Shown: positions 9,350-17,233 of the stretch, piece by piece
How positions within the stretch are numbered: the stretch's first letter is position 1
Layout: every line of letters starts with the position of its first letter
NCBI RefSeq assembly: GCF_000348685.1
Contig: NZ_ANLA01000004.1
Location: forward strand, 806,001 to 870,000
DNA: 64,000 nucleotides
Direction: 5' to 3'
Source: Xanthomarina gelatinilytica
GTDB taxonomy: Bacteria; Bacteroidota; Bacteroidia; Flavobacteriales; Flavobacteriaceae
Position numbers and translations under genes: made by a program
The notes under the pieces: model-generated
Databases searched by the model: none
Seen by the model: the letters and a program-made list of their open reading frames with translations, nothing else
What the model was told of the DNA's origin: nothing

Positions 9350-9378
9350 TTGTTTTTTCAAATTATTGCTTACATTAG
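9350..9378 (+). promoter_or_regulatory. Candidate promoter of the aromatic leader transcript
   Basis: TTG at 9350-9352, then 18 bases, then TACATTAG at 9371-9378, one mismatch from TAnnTTTG. A start near 9385 would give a leader of about 90 bases before the leader-peptide ATG. Placement fits the attenuator, but the -7 box is imperfect. Confidence 0.4.
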
Positions 9379-9390
9379 CTGCCGCATTAT

Positions 9391-9445
9391 GAAACAGTCA
9401 AGCTAAAGAGCTTAACATCCAAAGGAATGATTATAAAGCTGTTTC
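9391..9445 (+). other. Possible 5' stem-loop in the aromatic leader RNA
   Basis: GAAACAG (9391-9397) pairs with CTGTTTC (9439-9445), and inside it AAGCT/AGCTT (9400-9413) forms a small hairpin. It precedes the leader peptide and could affect RNA stability or ribosome loading. No family match was recognised. Confidence 0.35.
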
Positions 9446-9476
9446 AAGTGGCAAATTTTAGCCGTAAAATAAGCAC

Positions 9477-9563
9477 ATGAAAACAACTACGCATTTTACA
9501 TATTATAACTGGTATTATTTCTTTTTTAGCAGAAGAAACGAGACCCTATATATGTATATGTAA
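9477..9563 (+). CDS. Aromatic leader peptide (28 aa, Tyr/Trp/Phe-rich)
   Basis: ATG at 9477 opens a 28-codon frame ending in TAA at 9561-9563. Residues 7-17 read FTYYNWYYFFF: four Tyr, one Trp and four Phe codons in eleven, then SRRNE and a short LYMYM tail. This is the design of an amino-acid-sensing leader such as PheL or TrpL of enterobacteria. The next gene is prephenate dehydratase, the committed step to phenylalanine, followed by tyrA and DAHP synthase. The peptide is too short for normal gene calling and has no other apparent function than to make ribosomes stall when charged aromatic tRNAs are scarce (inference from architecture). No Shine-Dalgarno sequence is obvious, as is common in this phylum. 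Confidence 0.88.
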   Translation: MKTTTHFTYYNWYYFFFSRRNETLYMYM

Positions 9564-9615
9564 AGATTAATAATATATGTTAAAAAGTCTCGATATAAAT
9601 CGGGACTTTTTTTTT
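9518..9615 (+). promoter_or_regulatory. Transcription attenuator of the aromatic operon
   Basis: Four pairing segments are visible. Segment 1 is TTTCTT (9518-9523), in the Phe codons. Segment 2 is AAGAAACGAGAC (9533-9544). Segment 3 is GTCTCG (9587-9592). Segment 4 is the right terminator arm ATCGGGACTTTT (9599-9610). 1:2 pairs as TTTCTT/AAGAAA. 2:3 pairs as CGAGAC/GTCTCG and forms the antiterminator. 3:4 is the terminator. Stalling on the Tyr/Phe codons would break 1:2 and favour 2:3, allowing read-through into pheA. Rapid translation covers segment 2 and lets 3:4 form. Pairings are read from the sequence; the regulatory behaviour is inference. Confidence 0.85.
9583..9615 (+). terminator. 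Intrinsic terminator of the aromatic attenuator
   Basis: A 12-bp stem AAAAGTCTCGAT / ATCGGGACTTTT with one T-G wobble and an ATAA loop, running into a T tract (9607-9615). It lies 30 bases before the TTG start of pheA and after the leader-peptide stop. Confidence 0.9.
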
Positions 9616-9644
9616 GCGAAAAAATTAAAATAAAAAACATAGGT

Positions 9645-10472
9645 TTGATAAAAACAGTTGCCATACAGGGAGTCAAAGGGTCTTTTCATCATATTGTATC
9701 TCAGCAATATTTTGAAAATCAAGTAACTGTAAAAGAGTGTTTAACTTTCGATGAGGCTGTGCAAAGTCTCATTTTAGACCAAACAGATGCTGTAGTTATG
9801 GCTTTGGAAAACTCGATTGCAGGATCTATTATTCCAAATTATGCTTTAATTGATAACCATAATTTACACATAGTTGGCGAACATTATTTAGATGTACAAC
9901 ATCATTTAATGGCTTTGCCAAATCAGGATATCAACGATATTGTTGAAGTTTATTCACATCCTATGGCTTTGTTGCAATGCAAGGAATTCTTTAAAAAACA
10001 CCCGCACATTAAACTGGTTGAAGATAAAGATACAGCTGAAGTGGCACAGCGTATTCAAAGTAAAAACATCAAAGGGGTTGCGGCCATAGCAAGTAAATTG
10101 GCTTCAGAACTATTTAACTTGAACATTCTTGCCGAAAGCATTCAAACCATAAAACATAACGAAACACGCTTTGTAATTGTTAAAAAAGAAAATCATGAAA
10201 TCTCAGAAGAAGAAATCAACAAAGCATCTATAAAATTCGAATTAGAACATAAAAGAGGCAGTTTGGCAGCCATGTTGAATGTAATGAGCGATTGTAAATT
10301 GAACTTAACCAAAATACAATCTTTACCAAAAATGGAAACACCATGGAAATACGCTTTTTTTATTGATGTGACATTTGATGTGTATGAAGATTATAAAAAA
10401 GCAATTTCCATTATGGAAATCATGACTGAAGATTTTAAAATATTAGGAGAATATAAAAAAGCAAAACCATGA
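9645..10472 (+). CDS. pheA: Prephenate dehydratase
   Basis: Converts prephenate to phenylpyruvate. The 275 residues have the two-lobed dehydratase domain with ALENSIAGSI (about 53-62) and the catalytic-site TRF motif in NETRFVIV (Thr174). A C-terminal ACT domain carries KRGSLAAMLNVM, the usual phenylalanine feedback site. The start is TTG at 9645: MIKTVAIQGVKGSF aligns with the family N terminus and no upstream in-frame ATG exists after the terminator. First gene of the operon, directly behind the attenuator. Its stop overlaps the aminotransferase start (ATGA), so translation is coupled. Confidence 0.95.
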   Translation: MIKTVAIQGVKGSFHHIVSQQYFENQVTVKECLTFDEAVQSLILDQTDAVVMALENSIAGSIIPNYALIDNHNLHIVGEHYLDVQHHLMALPNQDINDIVEVYSHPMALLQCKEFFKKHPHIKLVEDKDTAEVAQRIQSKNIKGVAAIASKLASELFNLNILAESIQTIKHNETRFVIVKKENHEISEEEINKASIKFELEHKRGSLAAMLNVMSDCKLNLTKIQSLPKMETPWKYAFFIDVTFDVYEDYKKAISIMEIMTEDFKILGEYKKAKP

Positions 10473-11611
10473 TTGAAGCTGCAAAAAGATTGCAAAGCAT
10501 TGAAGAATACTACTTTTCGAAAAAACTTCGGGAAGTTAGGCTGTTGGAAGCCAATGGCAAACCAATCATTAATTTGGGCATTGGAAGCCCAGACCTTCAA
10601 CCACCACAGAGTGTCATTACAGCCTTGGGCAAAAGTTTTGAAGCCATACAGGCAAACCAATATCAAAGCTATCAAGGTTTGCCGGAACTTCGCGAAGCCA
10701 TTGTCTCTTTTTATAGAGACCAGTTTCAGGTGTATTTAAGCCCAACTACTGAAGTCTTGCCATTAATGGGAAGCAAAGAGGGCATTATGCACATTTCCAT
10801 GGCTTTTTTAAATCATGGAGATCAAGTGCTTATTCCAAATCCAGGATATCCAACCTATGCTTCTGTAACAAAATTACTTGGTGCAAAGCCAGTATTTTAC
10901 AATTTAAACGAAACAAATAATTGGATGCCAGATTTGGAAGTATTAGAAAGTCAAGACTTATCCAAGGTAAAAATGATGTGGGTGAATTATCCTCATATGC
11001 CAACAGGAGCCATTGCGACCGAAGCTTTTTTTACAAGATTGATTGCCTTTGCGAAACGGCATCGTATTTTAATTGTGAATGATAATCCGTATGGTTTTAT
11101 TTTAAACGATTCCCCTAAAAGTATCTTGAGTATTCCAGGAGCAAAAGACGTTTGTTTGGAGCTGAACTCTTTAAGTAAAACCTTTAATATGTCTGGTTGG
11201 AGAGTTGGGATGGTTTTAGGGAAATCAGACTACATCAATCATGTTTTAAAAGTAAAAAGCAATATGGATTCTGGCATGTTTTACGGTATTCAAAAAGGAG
11301 CCATAGAAGCCTTAAGGTGCTCCAAATTATGGTATGCCAGTTTAAATCAAGTTTATCGGGAAAGACGAAAACTCATCTGGCAGCTGGCAGATAGCTTAAA
11401 CTGCAGGTATGATAAAAAAGCAACTGGATTGTTTGTTTGGGCAAAAGTTCCAGACTTGTTTACATCAGAGGAGTTTATTGATTTATTGTTAAAAGAAAAA
11501 AACATTTTTATAGCTCCAGGGACTGTTTTTGGAAGCCAAGGAGAAGGCTATGTTAGGTTTTCACTTTGTGCAACCACAGATGTTATTGAAGAAGCCATTG
11601 CGAGGCTATAA
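10469..11611 (+). CDS. PLP-dependent class I/II aminotransferase of the aromatic operon
   Basis: A 380-residue fold-type I aminotransferase. PLP-binding features are NPGYPTY, NDNPYGF (Asp205, Tyr208) and the Schiff-base Lys237 in SLSKTFNMSGWRVG. The usual NYPNNPTG loop reads NYPHMPTG here, a small deviation. Its position between pheA and tyrA, with an ATGA overlap to pheA, suggests it transaminates phenylpyruvate and 4-hydroxyphenylpyruvate, or prephenate. Sequence alone cannot separate this from aspartate, methionine or LL-diaminopimelate type specificity. Confidence 0.88.
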   Translation: MIEAAKRLQSIEEYYFSKKLREVRLLEANGKPIINLGIGSPDLQPPQSVITALGKSFEAIQANQYQSYQGLPELREAIVSFYRDQFQVYLSPTTEVLPLMGSKEGIMHISMAFLNHGDQVLIPNPGYPTYASVTKLLGAKPVFYNLNETNNWMPDLEVLESQDLSKVKMMWVNYPHMPTGAIATEAFFTRLIAFAKRHRILIVNDNPYGFILNDSPKSILSIPGAKDVCLELNSLSKTFNMSGWRVGMVLGKSDYINHVLKVKSNMDSGMFYGIQKGAIEALRCSKLWYASLNQVYRERRKLIWQLADSLNCRYDKKATGLFVWAKVPDLFTSEEFIDLLLKEKNIFIAPGTVFGSQGEGYVRFSLCATTDVIEEAIARL

Positions 11612-11615
11612 ATAT

Positions 11616-11654
11616 CCTGCATGGTTGTAATCCCCAAGCGTCGGGACTTGCAGG
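11616..11654. repeat. REP-like nested hairpin between the aminotransferase gene and tyrA
   Basis: CCTGCA (11616-11621) pairs with TGCAGG (11649-11654), and inside it TCCC (11631-11634) pairs with GGGA (11643-11646). The GC-rich core contrasts with the AT-rich spacer. It may be a dispersed palindromic repeat or an mRNA processing or stability element within the operon. Confidence 0.5.
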
Positions 11655-11705
11655 TTTAAATTACAAATCTTCCATAAGTGAAGATGTCTTTAAAAGACAA
11701 AAAAT

Positions 11706-12557
11706 ATGAGAAACATATACATAATAGGAGTTGGTTTAATTGGAGGTAGCATTGCCAAAGATGTTAAAAAATTGAATCCAGGGATTTCAATTCATGGAAT
11801 TGATGCAAACGAAACCCATTTACAAGAAGCATTAACTTTAAAACTAATTGATAAAAAAGCAAATTTCGAAGATTTAAAACATGCTGATTTGGTGATTGTT
11901 TCCATTCCTGTAGATGCAACAGAAACCTTGTTGCCACATATTTTGGATGTTGTTTCAGAGGATACCTTGGTAATAGATTCCGGTTCCACCAAAGCAAGCA
12001 TTTGCAAAGCAGTAGCGAAACATCCAAAAAGGAGAAATTTTTTAGCCACACACCCTATTGCAGGAACTGAATTTTCGGGACCAAAAGCTGCTGTGGAAGG
12101 TTTGTTCATGAACAAAACAAACATCATTTGCGAAATAGAAAAAACAGCTTTTAAATTGCAAGAGCGCGCTTTAACCATTTTCAAGATTATGGGAATGAAC
12201 ATGCGTTATATGAATCCGGAAGCCCATGACAAACACATAGCTTATGTATCGCATTTATCCCATATAAGTGCTTTTATGTTAGGGAAAACAGTTATTGAGA
12301 AAGAAAAAAACGAACGTGATATTTTCGATTTGGCAGGAAGTGGCTTTGCTTCAACAGTAAGATTGGCGAAAAGTTCACCACATATGTGGACACCCATTTT
12401 CAAACAAAATAAAGTTAATGTTATTGAAACTTTAGATGAGTATATAAACAATCTTGTTAAATTTAAGGAGTTTATGCAAACCGATAATTTTGATGCCATT
12501 TTTAAGGATATGGAAAACACAAACCATATAAAAGACATATTAAACGGAATAAAATAA
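11706..12557 (+). CDS. tyrA: Prephenate dehydrogenase
   Basis: NAD(P)-dependent oxidative decarboxylation of prephenate to 4-hydroxyphenylpyruvate, the tyrosine branch. The 283 residues start with the Rossmann motif IIGVGLIGGSIAKD (Gly8-x-Gly10-xx-Gly13). Later blocks are VIDSGSTKASIC, THPIAGTEFSGP and the helical dimerisation domain with HDKHIAYVSHLSHISAF, containing the conserved histidines. No ACT or chorismate mutase domain is attached; the mutase is fused to the next gene instead. Third gene of the operon, separated from the aminotransferase by 94 bases holding a hairpin. Confidence 0.95.
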   Translation: MRNIYIIGVGLIGGSIAKDVKKLNPGISIHGIDANETHLQEALTLKLIDKKANFEDLKHADLVIVSIPVDATETLLPHILDVVSEDTLVIDSGSTKASICKAVAKHPKRRNFLATHPIAGTEFSGPKAAVEGLFMNKTNIICEIEKTAFKLQERALTIFKIMGMNMRYMNPEAHDKHIAYVSHLSHISAFMLGKTVIEKEKNERDIFDLAGSGFASTVRLAKSSPHMWTPIFKQNKVNVIETLDEYINNLVKFKEFMQTDNFDAIFKDMENTNHIKDILNGIK

Positions 12558-12569
12558 GTAAGCACTAAG

Positions 12570-12622
12570 CAAATTCCCAAACATCAAAAAAGCCGGAATT
12601 GTATAGATAAGTTTGGAATTTG
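12570..12622. repeat. Inverted repeat in the tyrA-DAHP synthase spacer
   Basis: CAAATTCCCAAAC (12570-12582) and GTTTGGAATTTG (12611-12622) are inverted copies with a single-base bulge, around a 28-base loop. It is not followed by a T tract, so it looks like an intercistronic RNA structure rather than a terminator. Confidence 0.5.
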
Positions 12623-12646
12623 TTTTATGGAATTTTAAAAAGTATT

Positions 12647-13729
12647 ATGGAAAACAAAAAAGAATTAAGACACTGGTTAAATGCCTTCGGGTTAGAGCAT
12701 CCATTGGTTATTGCAGGACCTTGTAGCGCAGAGACTGAAGAACAGGTTTTAAATATAGCCCATCAATTGAAGGATAGTGATACAACAGTTTTAAGAGCAG
12801 GAATCTGGAAACCAAGAACACGACCTGGAAATTTTGAAGGAGTAGGAGCCTTGGGCTTAAAGTGGTTGCAAAAAGCCAAAGAAGAAACAGGCTTGTTAAC
12901 AGCCACAGAAGTTGCCAATGCCACTCATGTGGATTTGGCGCTGCAACATGATGTAGATGTGTTGTGGATTGGTGCCAGAACAACGGTCAGTCCGTTTATA
13001 GTTCAGGAAATTGCAGAAGCTTTAAAAGGAACCGACAAAATAGTGTTGGTGAAAAACCCTGTAAATCCAGATTTGGCTTTGTGGTTGGGAGCTGTAGAGC
13101 GTTTTTACGCCTCAGGAATCAATAATCTGGGAGTGATCCACAGAGGTTTTTCAACCTATGAAAAAACCAGGTATAGAAACAATCCAGAATGGCAATTACC
13201 AATCGATTTACAAAACAGGTTTCCAGACTTGCCACTTATTTTAGATCCTTCGCATATAGCTGGACGTAGGGATATTATTTTCGATTTATGCCAAACGGCT
13301 CTCGATTTGAATTATGATGGCTTAATGATAGAAACACATCACCAACCTGATAAGGCTTGGAGTGATGCGTCCCAGCAAATCACACCAAACACGCTTATTC
13401 AGTACACAAAAGATTTACGTATAAGAAAAGAGATAGGTGAAGCTGCAGAATTTAAAAACAAAATAAACACCTTAAGAACGCAAATAGATGTTATAGACCA
13501 TCAATTTATTGAAATGTTAGGAAAACGCATGAAGATTGCCGATGATATAGGAGCTTTAAAAAAAGCACATAATGTGGCCGTTTTACAAACCAAACGTTGG
13601 AACGAGATACTTGGTAAAATGATTCTTCAAGGAGAAGAGAAAAACTTAAGCGAAGAATTTATTTTAAGGCTTTTCAAAGCCATACACCAGGAGTCCATCA
13701 ATCATCAGGAAAAGATTATTAACAAATAA
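12647..13729 (+). CDS. aroG: DAHP synthase (type I, KDO8P-like) fused to chorismate mutase (type II)
   Basis: Two enzymes in one chain: the first step of the shikimate pathway and conversion of chorismate to prephenate. The N-terminal domain carries PLVIAGPCSAETEEQ, AGIWKPRTRPG, LVKNPVNPDL, DPSHIAG and MIETHHQPDKAWSD, the usual metal and substrate motifs. The C-terminal 90 residues (LRTQIDVIDHQFIEMLGKRM and following) are an AroQ-type mutase. The ATG at 12647 (MENKKELR) is preferred over a TTG frame opening at 12620 that overlaps the inverted repeat. With pheA and tyrA it covers both ends of Phe/Tyr synthesis. The fusion is common in Bacteroidota. Confidence 0.94.
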   Translation: MENKKELRHWLNAFGLEHPLVIAGPCSAETEEQVLNIAHQLKDSDTTVLRAGIWKPRTRPGNFEGVGALGLKWLQKAKEETGLLTATEVANATHVDLALQHDVDVLWIGARTTVSPFIVQEIAEALKGTDKIVLVKNPVNPDLALWLGAVERFYASGINNLGVIHRGFSTYEKTRYRNNPEWQLPIDLQNRFPDLPLILDPSHIAGRRDIIFDLCQTALDLNYDGLMIETHHQPDKAWSDASQQITPNTLIQYTKDLRIRKEIGEAAEFKNKINTLRTQIDVIDHQFIEMLGKRMKIADDIGALKKAHNVAVLQTKRWNEILGKMILQGEEKNLSEEFILRLFKAIHQESINHQEKIINK

Positions 13730-13741
13730 AAGTGTTTTCCC

Positions 13742-13770
13742 ACCATTAAGGTTTCTAAAACCTCAATGGT
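13742..13770 (+). terminator. Hairpin after the aromatic operon
   Basis: ACCATTAAGGTTT (13742-13754) pairs with AAACCTCAATGGT (13758-13770), one mismatch, loop of 3. It begins 13 bases after the last stop codon of the operon. There is no clean T tract, so it may be a 3' stabilising hairpin or weak terminator. Confidence 0.5.
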
Positions 13771-13843
13771 CTTGAGTCATCCTGAAAGGTCTTTTATCAA
13801 CGATAAGTTTTACATTATTAATTAATATTGCATCTTTGTAATA

Positions 13844-14797
13844 ATGACAGGAATTGTATATAAATCTACAGGAAGTTGGTACACTGTTAAAACAGATTTT
13901 GGTGCCACTTATCAATGCCGAATCAAAGGAAAGTTCAGGATACAAGGCATTAAAAGCACCAATCCCATAGCTGTTGGAGATCGTGTGGATTTTGATTTGG
14001 ATACAACCAATAACGAAGAAACCGTTGGTATTGTGACCCATATTCACGATAGAAAGAATTATATTGTTAGAAAATCGGTTAATTTATCAAAGCAAACACA
14101 CATTATTGCATCAAACATCGATCAAGTGTTTTTATTGATTACCATTGATAATCCACCAACATTTACAAGTTTTATCGATCGGTTTTTGGTTACAGCAGAA
14201 GCCTATTCCATTAAAACCATTTTACTGTTCAATAAAATAGACACCTATCAAGAAGAGACCCTTAATGAAGTTAGGTATTTAGCTCATATATATAGGCAAA
14301 TAGGTTATGAATGTATTGGAATTTCGGCTGCTACTGGTAAAAATATCGATAAGGTTAAGGCCTTAATGCAAGATAAGGTAAGCATGTTTGCTGGTCATTC
14401 TGGAGTTGGAAAATCTACCTTAATAAACACTATTGAGCCAGAATTGGACTTGAAAACAAAAGCCATTTCCAATCAGCATATGCAAGGACAGCACACCACG
14501 ACTTTCGCTGAAATGTTTGATTTAAGTTTTGGAGCTAAAATTATTGATACACCTGGAATTAAAGGTTTTGGGGTTGTAGATATGGATAAGGCTGAGGTAG
14601 GCGATTATTTTCCTGAGTTTTTTAAACTCAAACAGGAATGCAAATTTCATAATTGTATTCATGTGGACGAACCAAAATGTGCTGTAAAAGAAGCCTTGGA
14701 TAAAGATGAGATAGCCTATTCCAGATATAGAAGTTACATTCAAATTCTGGAAGGTGAAGATGAACATTATAGAACGGATAGTTGGGATAAAGAATAA
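13844..14797 (+). CDS. rsgA: Ribosome small-subunit-dependent GTPase A
   Basis: Late 30S assembly GTPase. The 317 residues show an N-terminal OB fold, then a circularly permuted GTPase domain: the NKID-type motif (LLFNKID) precedes the P-loop GHSGVGKST and the DTPG motif (IDTPGIKGFG). A C-terminal zinc site follows in CKFHNCIHVDEPKCAV. All motifs look intact. dtd follows after 3 bases, suggesting one transcript. Confidence 0.96.
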   Translation: MTGIVYKSTGSWYTVKTDFGATYQCRIKGKFRIQGIKSTNPIAVGDRVDFDLDTTNNEETVGIVTHIHDRKNYIVRKSVNLSKQTHIIASNIDQVFLLITIDNPPTFTSFIDRFLVTAEAYSIKTILLFNKIDTYQEETLNEVRYLAHIYRQIGYECIGISAATGKNIDKVKALMQDKVSMFAGHSGVGKSTLINTIEPELDLKTKAISNQHMQGQHTTTFAEMFDLSFGAKIIDTPGIKGFGVVDMDKAEVGDYFPEFFKLKQECKFHNCIHVDEPKCAVKEALDKDEIAYSRYRSYIQILEGEDEHYRTDSWDKE

Positions 14798-14800
14798 GGT

Positions 14801-15253
14801 ATGAAAGCTGTAATTCAAAGAGTTTCAAAAGCCTGTGTTACTATTAATGCTAAACAGGTTGCCAATATAAACAAGGGCTTGTTGGTATTATTGGGTATTA
14901 TTGAAGATGATACTCAGGAAGACATTTCATGGTTGTCCAATAAAATTGCTAACCTCAGGATTTTTAACGACAAGAATGGTGTGATGAATCAATCATTGCA
15001 AGAGGTTGATGGGGAAGTCATAGTTGTAAGTCAGTTTACACTTCATGCAAGTACAAAAAAAGGCAATAGACCCAGTTATATAAAAGCAGCCAAGCCAGAT
15101 ACAGCAATACCAATCTACGAAAACTTTGTAAAACAATTGGAGTCAGACTTAGGGAAGAGTGTACAGACAGGTGAGTTTGGTGCAGATATGAAAGTGGAAC
15201 TTTTAAACGATGGACCAGTAACCATAATCATTGATACTAAAAATAAAGAATAA
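14801..15253 (+). CDS. dtd: D-aminoacyl-tRNA deacylase
   Basis: Removes D-amino acids mischarged onto tRNA. The 150 residues match the family length and motifs: MKAVIQRVSKACVTI at the start, SQFTLHASTKKGNRPSY holding the SQFT active-site block, and NDGPVTIIID containing the NxGPVT motif at the end. It is coupled to rsgA, 3 bases upstream. The downstream spacer carries a strong promoter for the next gene. Confidence 0.96.
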   Translation: MKAVIQRVSKACVTINAKQVANINKGLLVLLGIIEDDTQEDISWLSNKIANLRIFNDKNGVMNQSLQEVDGEVIVVSQFTLHASTKKGNRPSYIKAAKPDTAIPIYENFVKQLESDLGKSVQTGEFGADMKVELLNDGPVTIIIDTKNKE

Positions 15254-15276
15254 ATCAATTAATTTTATTGAAAGCT

Positions 15277-15305
15277 TTGTTTTTTGAAAAATAAGTCTAT
15301 TTTTG
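15277..15305 (+). promoter_or_regulatory. Promoter (TTG-N18-TATTTTTG)
   Basis: TTG at 15277-15279, then 18 bases, then TATTTTTG at 15298-15305: both boxes of the Bacteroidota sigma-A promoter with good spacing. Predicted start near 15311, 18 bases before the ATG at 15329. Confidence 0.65.
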
Positions 15306-15328
15306 AAACAGAGAAATAAAGTGCCTAC

Positions 15329-17230
15329 ATGATAAGAATTATACTTTTAGTTCTCTCCTCACTAATTTATACACAAATAACAGCACAGGATGATAATTTA
15401 TTTAATGTAAATACCATCCCTTTAGAGCTTAGAATAAAATCGAATGCAGTTGTTAGGTCTGATTATACACATATAAACGTTATTGACTATGATAAATTCG
15501 TGTTTACTAATAAACGTATCATCACAGTTCTTAATAAAGAAGGAGATTATAAAATTGGTGCATTTCAACATTACGATGATAACATAAAAATCCAAGATCT
15601 TGAAGTGCGAATTTATAATTCACTTGGAAAAGAAATCAAAAAGATTAAAAAGAACGAGTTTAAAGACGTAAGTGCAGTACCTGGTGGTACGTTGTATTCA
15701 GACAGTCGTGTAAAGTATTTAGAATATACCCCAATTAATTATCCTTATACCGTCCTCTTTGAGACAGAAGTTGTTTACAATTCCACAGCTTTTATACCAA
15801 GTTGGAGACCAATAGAAGGATTTTATATAAGTACCGAAAATGCTGAATATAAAATCTCAAATTCTTCTGATATATCCGTAAAAGTTAAAACTTCAAATTT
15901 TAAAGATTATAACATCAAAAGGCTTAGTGATTATCATTTTATAGCCAAAAACTTAAAATCAATAGAGCCAGAGTCATTCAGTCCAGATTTTAGTACTTAT
16001 GCACCTTTTTTAAAAGCAGCTTTAACTAAATTTGAAATGGAAGGCGTTAAAGGCGTTAATAACAATTGGGTGGATTTTGGATTATGGATGAACAACAACT
16101 TGATAAACGGAACTCAAGAACTACCTCAAAATGTAAAAAACACCATTAAACAACTTACTGCAACTGTTAATACAGATATGGAAAAAGCTAAAATTGTTTA
16201 TGAGTATATGCAGAATAAAACACGCTATGTAAGTGTGCAAGTTGGAATAGGTGGGTGGAAACCAATGGATGCTGAAGACGTAGATAAGTTAGCTTATGGC
16301 GATTGTAAGGCCTTAACCAATTATACACAAGCCTTATTAAAAGAAGTTGGTGTGGCTTCTTATTACACCATTATTTATGGAGATGATAAACTTATTGATA
16401 TAGATAAAGATTTTTCGGCAACTCAAGGGAATCACGCTATTTTATGCTTGCCTAATAATAACGATTATATCTGGCTGGAATGTACTAGTCAAACCAATCC
16501 GTTTGGGTATACTGCAAATTTTACCGATGATAGAGATGCTTTAATAATTACACCAGAAGGAGGTAAAATTGTACGTACAAAGGTATATGCCACTGAAGAA
16601 AATATTCAAAAGATAGATGCTGAAGTTTTTTTAGATGAAAACGGAGCTATTCTAGCAGATGTTAACATTCAATCTAAAGGAGCGCAATATGGTGATCATG
16701 AAGGCATACAAAACAAAACAATAAAAGAACAGGAATTATATTACAAAAATAATTTTTGGAAAGATTTAAATAATCTTGAAATTCTAAAAATGGCTTTCAG
16801 TAACGATAAAGACAGTATTGTTTTTACAGAAGACATCAAAGTTAAAATTCCTAATTATACCTCTAAGGCAGGTAGCAGATTCTTATTTCAGCCTAATGTG
16901 TTTAATAAAATAACCATGGTGCCTCCAAGGTATAAAAACAGAAAATTACCTTTTGTAATAGAAAGGGGATTTACAGATCTTGACACCTATAGGATTAAGC
17001 TTTCTAACAACTTACATGTGGAAGCTAAGAACGAGCCTGTATCAATTCAAAACAAGTTTGGCTCATATAATTTAAACATCACAACCTCCAATAATGTTAT
17101 AAACTATAGGCGTGAATTAATACTTAATAAAGGTTCTTATTCTAAAGAAGATTACCATGAGTTTAGAGAGTTCCTCTTAAGTATTAAAAAACACGATAAC
17201 TCTAAAATCGTACTAAACACCAAAACTTAA
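15329..17230 (+). CDS. DUF3857 / transglutaminase-like exported protein (active-site residues present)
   Basis: A 633-residue protein with a signal peptide (to about ITAQ, residue 20), an N-terminal DUF3857 beta domain (about 40-230) and a central transglutaminase-like domain. The latter has the catalytic cysteine in AYGDCKALT (Cys326), histidine in GNHAILCL (His369) and an acidic residue in WLECTS (Glu384, where Asp is usual). It is followed by a C-terminal beta domain. Such proteins are widespread in Bacteroidota and of unknown substrate, probably periplasmic. The next gene, 3 bases downstream, is a paralogue with a degraded catalytic site. Confidence 0.85.
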   Translation: MIRIILLVLSSLIYTQITAQDDNLFNVNTIPLELRIKSNAVVRSDYTHINVIDYDKFVFTNKRIITVLNKEGDYKIGAFQHYDDNIKIQDLEVRIYNSLGKEIKKIKKNEFKDVSAVPGGTLYSDSRVKYLEYTPINYPYTVLFETEVVYNSTAFIPSWRPIEGFYISTENAEYKISNSSDISVKVKTSNFKDYNIKRLSDYHFIAKNLKSIEPESFSPDFSTYAPFLKAALTKFEMEGVKGVNNNWVDFGLWMNNNLINGTQELPQNVKNTIKQLTATVNTDMEKAKIVYEYMQNKTRYVSVQVGIGGWKPMDAEDVDKLAYGDCKALTNYTQALLKEVGVASYYTIIYGDDKLIDIDKDFSATQGNHAILCLPNNNDYIWLECTSQTNPFGYTANFTDDRDALIITPEGGKIVRTKVYATEENIQKIDAEVFLDENGAILADVNIQSKGAQYGDHEGIQNKTIKEQELYYKNNFWKDLNNLEILKMAFSNDKDSIVFTEDIKVKIPNYTSKAGSRFLFQPNVFNKITMVPPRYKNRKLPFVIERGFTDLDTYRIKLSNNLHVEAKNEPVSIQNKFGSYNLNITTSNNVINYRRELILNKGSYSKEDYHEFREFLLSIKKHDNSKIVLNTKT

Positions 17231-17233
17231 CCT

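Noticed and set aside
11792-12202. Long antisense open frame (136 codons) opposite tyrA
   Set aside because: It mirrors the codon pattern of tyrA, has no family resemblance and no promoter or start context.
12620-12646. Upstream TTG start for the DAHP synthase-mutase gene
   Set aside because: The extra residues (MFYGILKSI) do not match the family, and the TTG lies in an inverted-repeat arm; ATG at 12647 fits the family N terminus.
13831-13838. CATCTTTG as a -7 box for rsgA
   Set aside because: First base of the consensus TA is wrong, and the implied transcription start would fall at or after the start codon.
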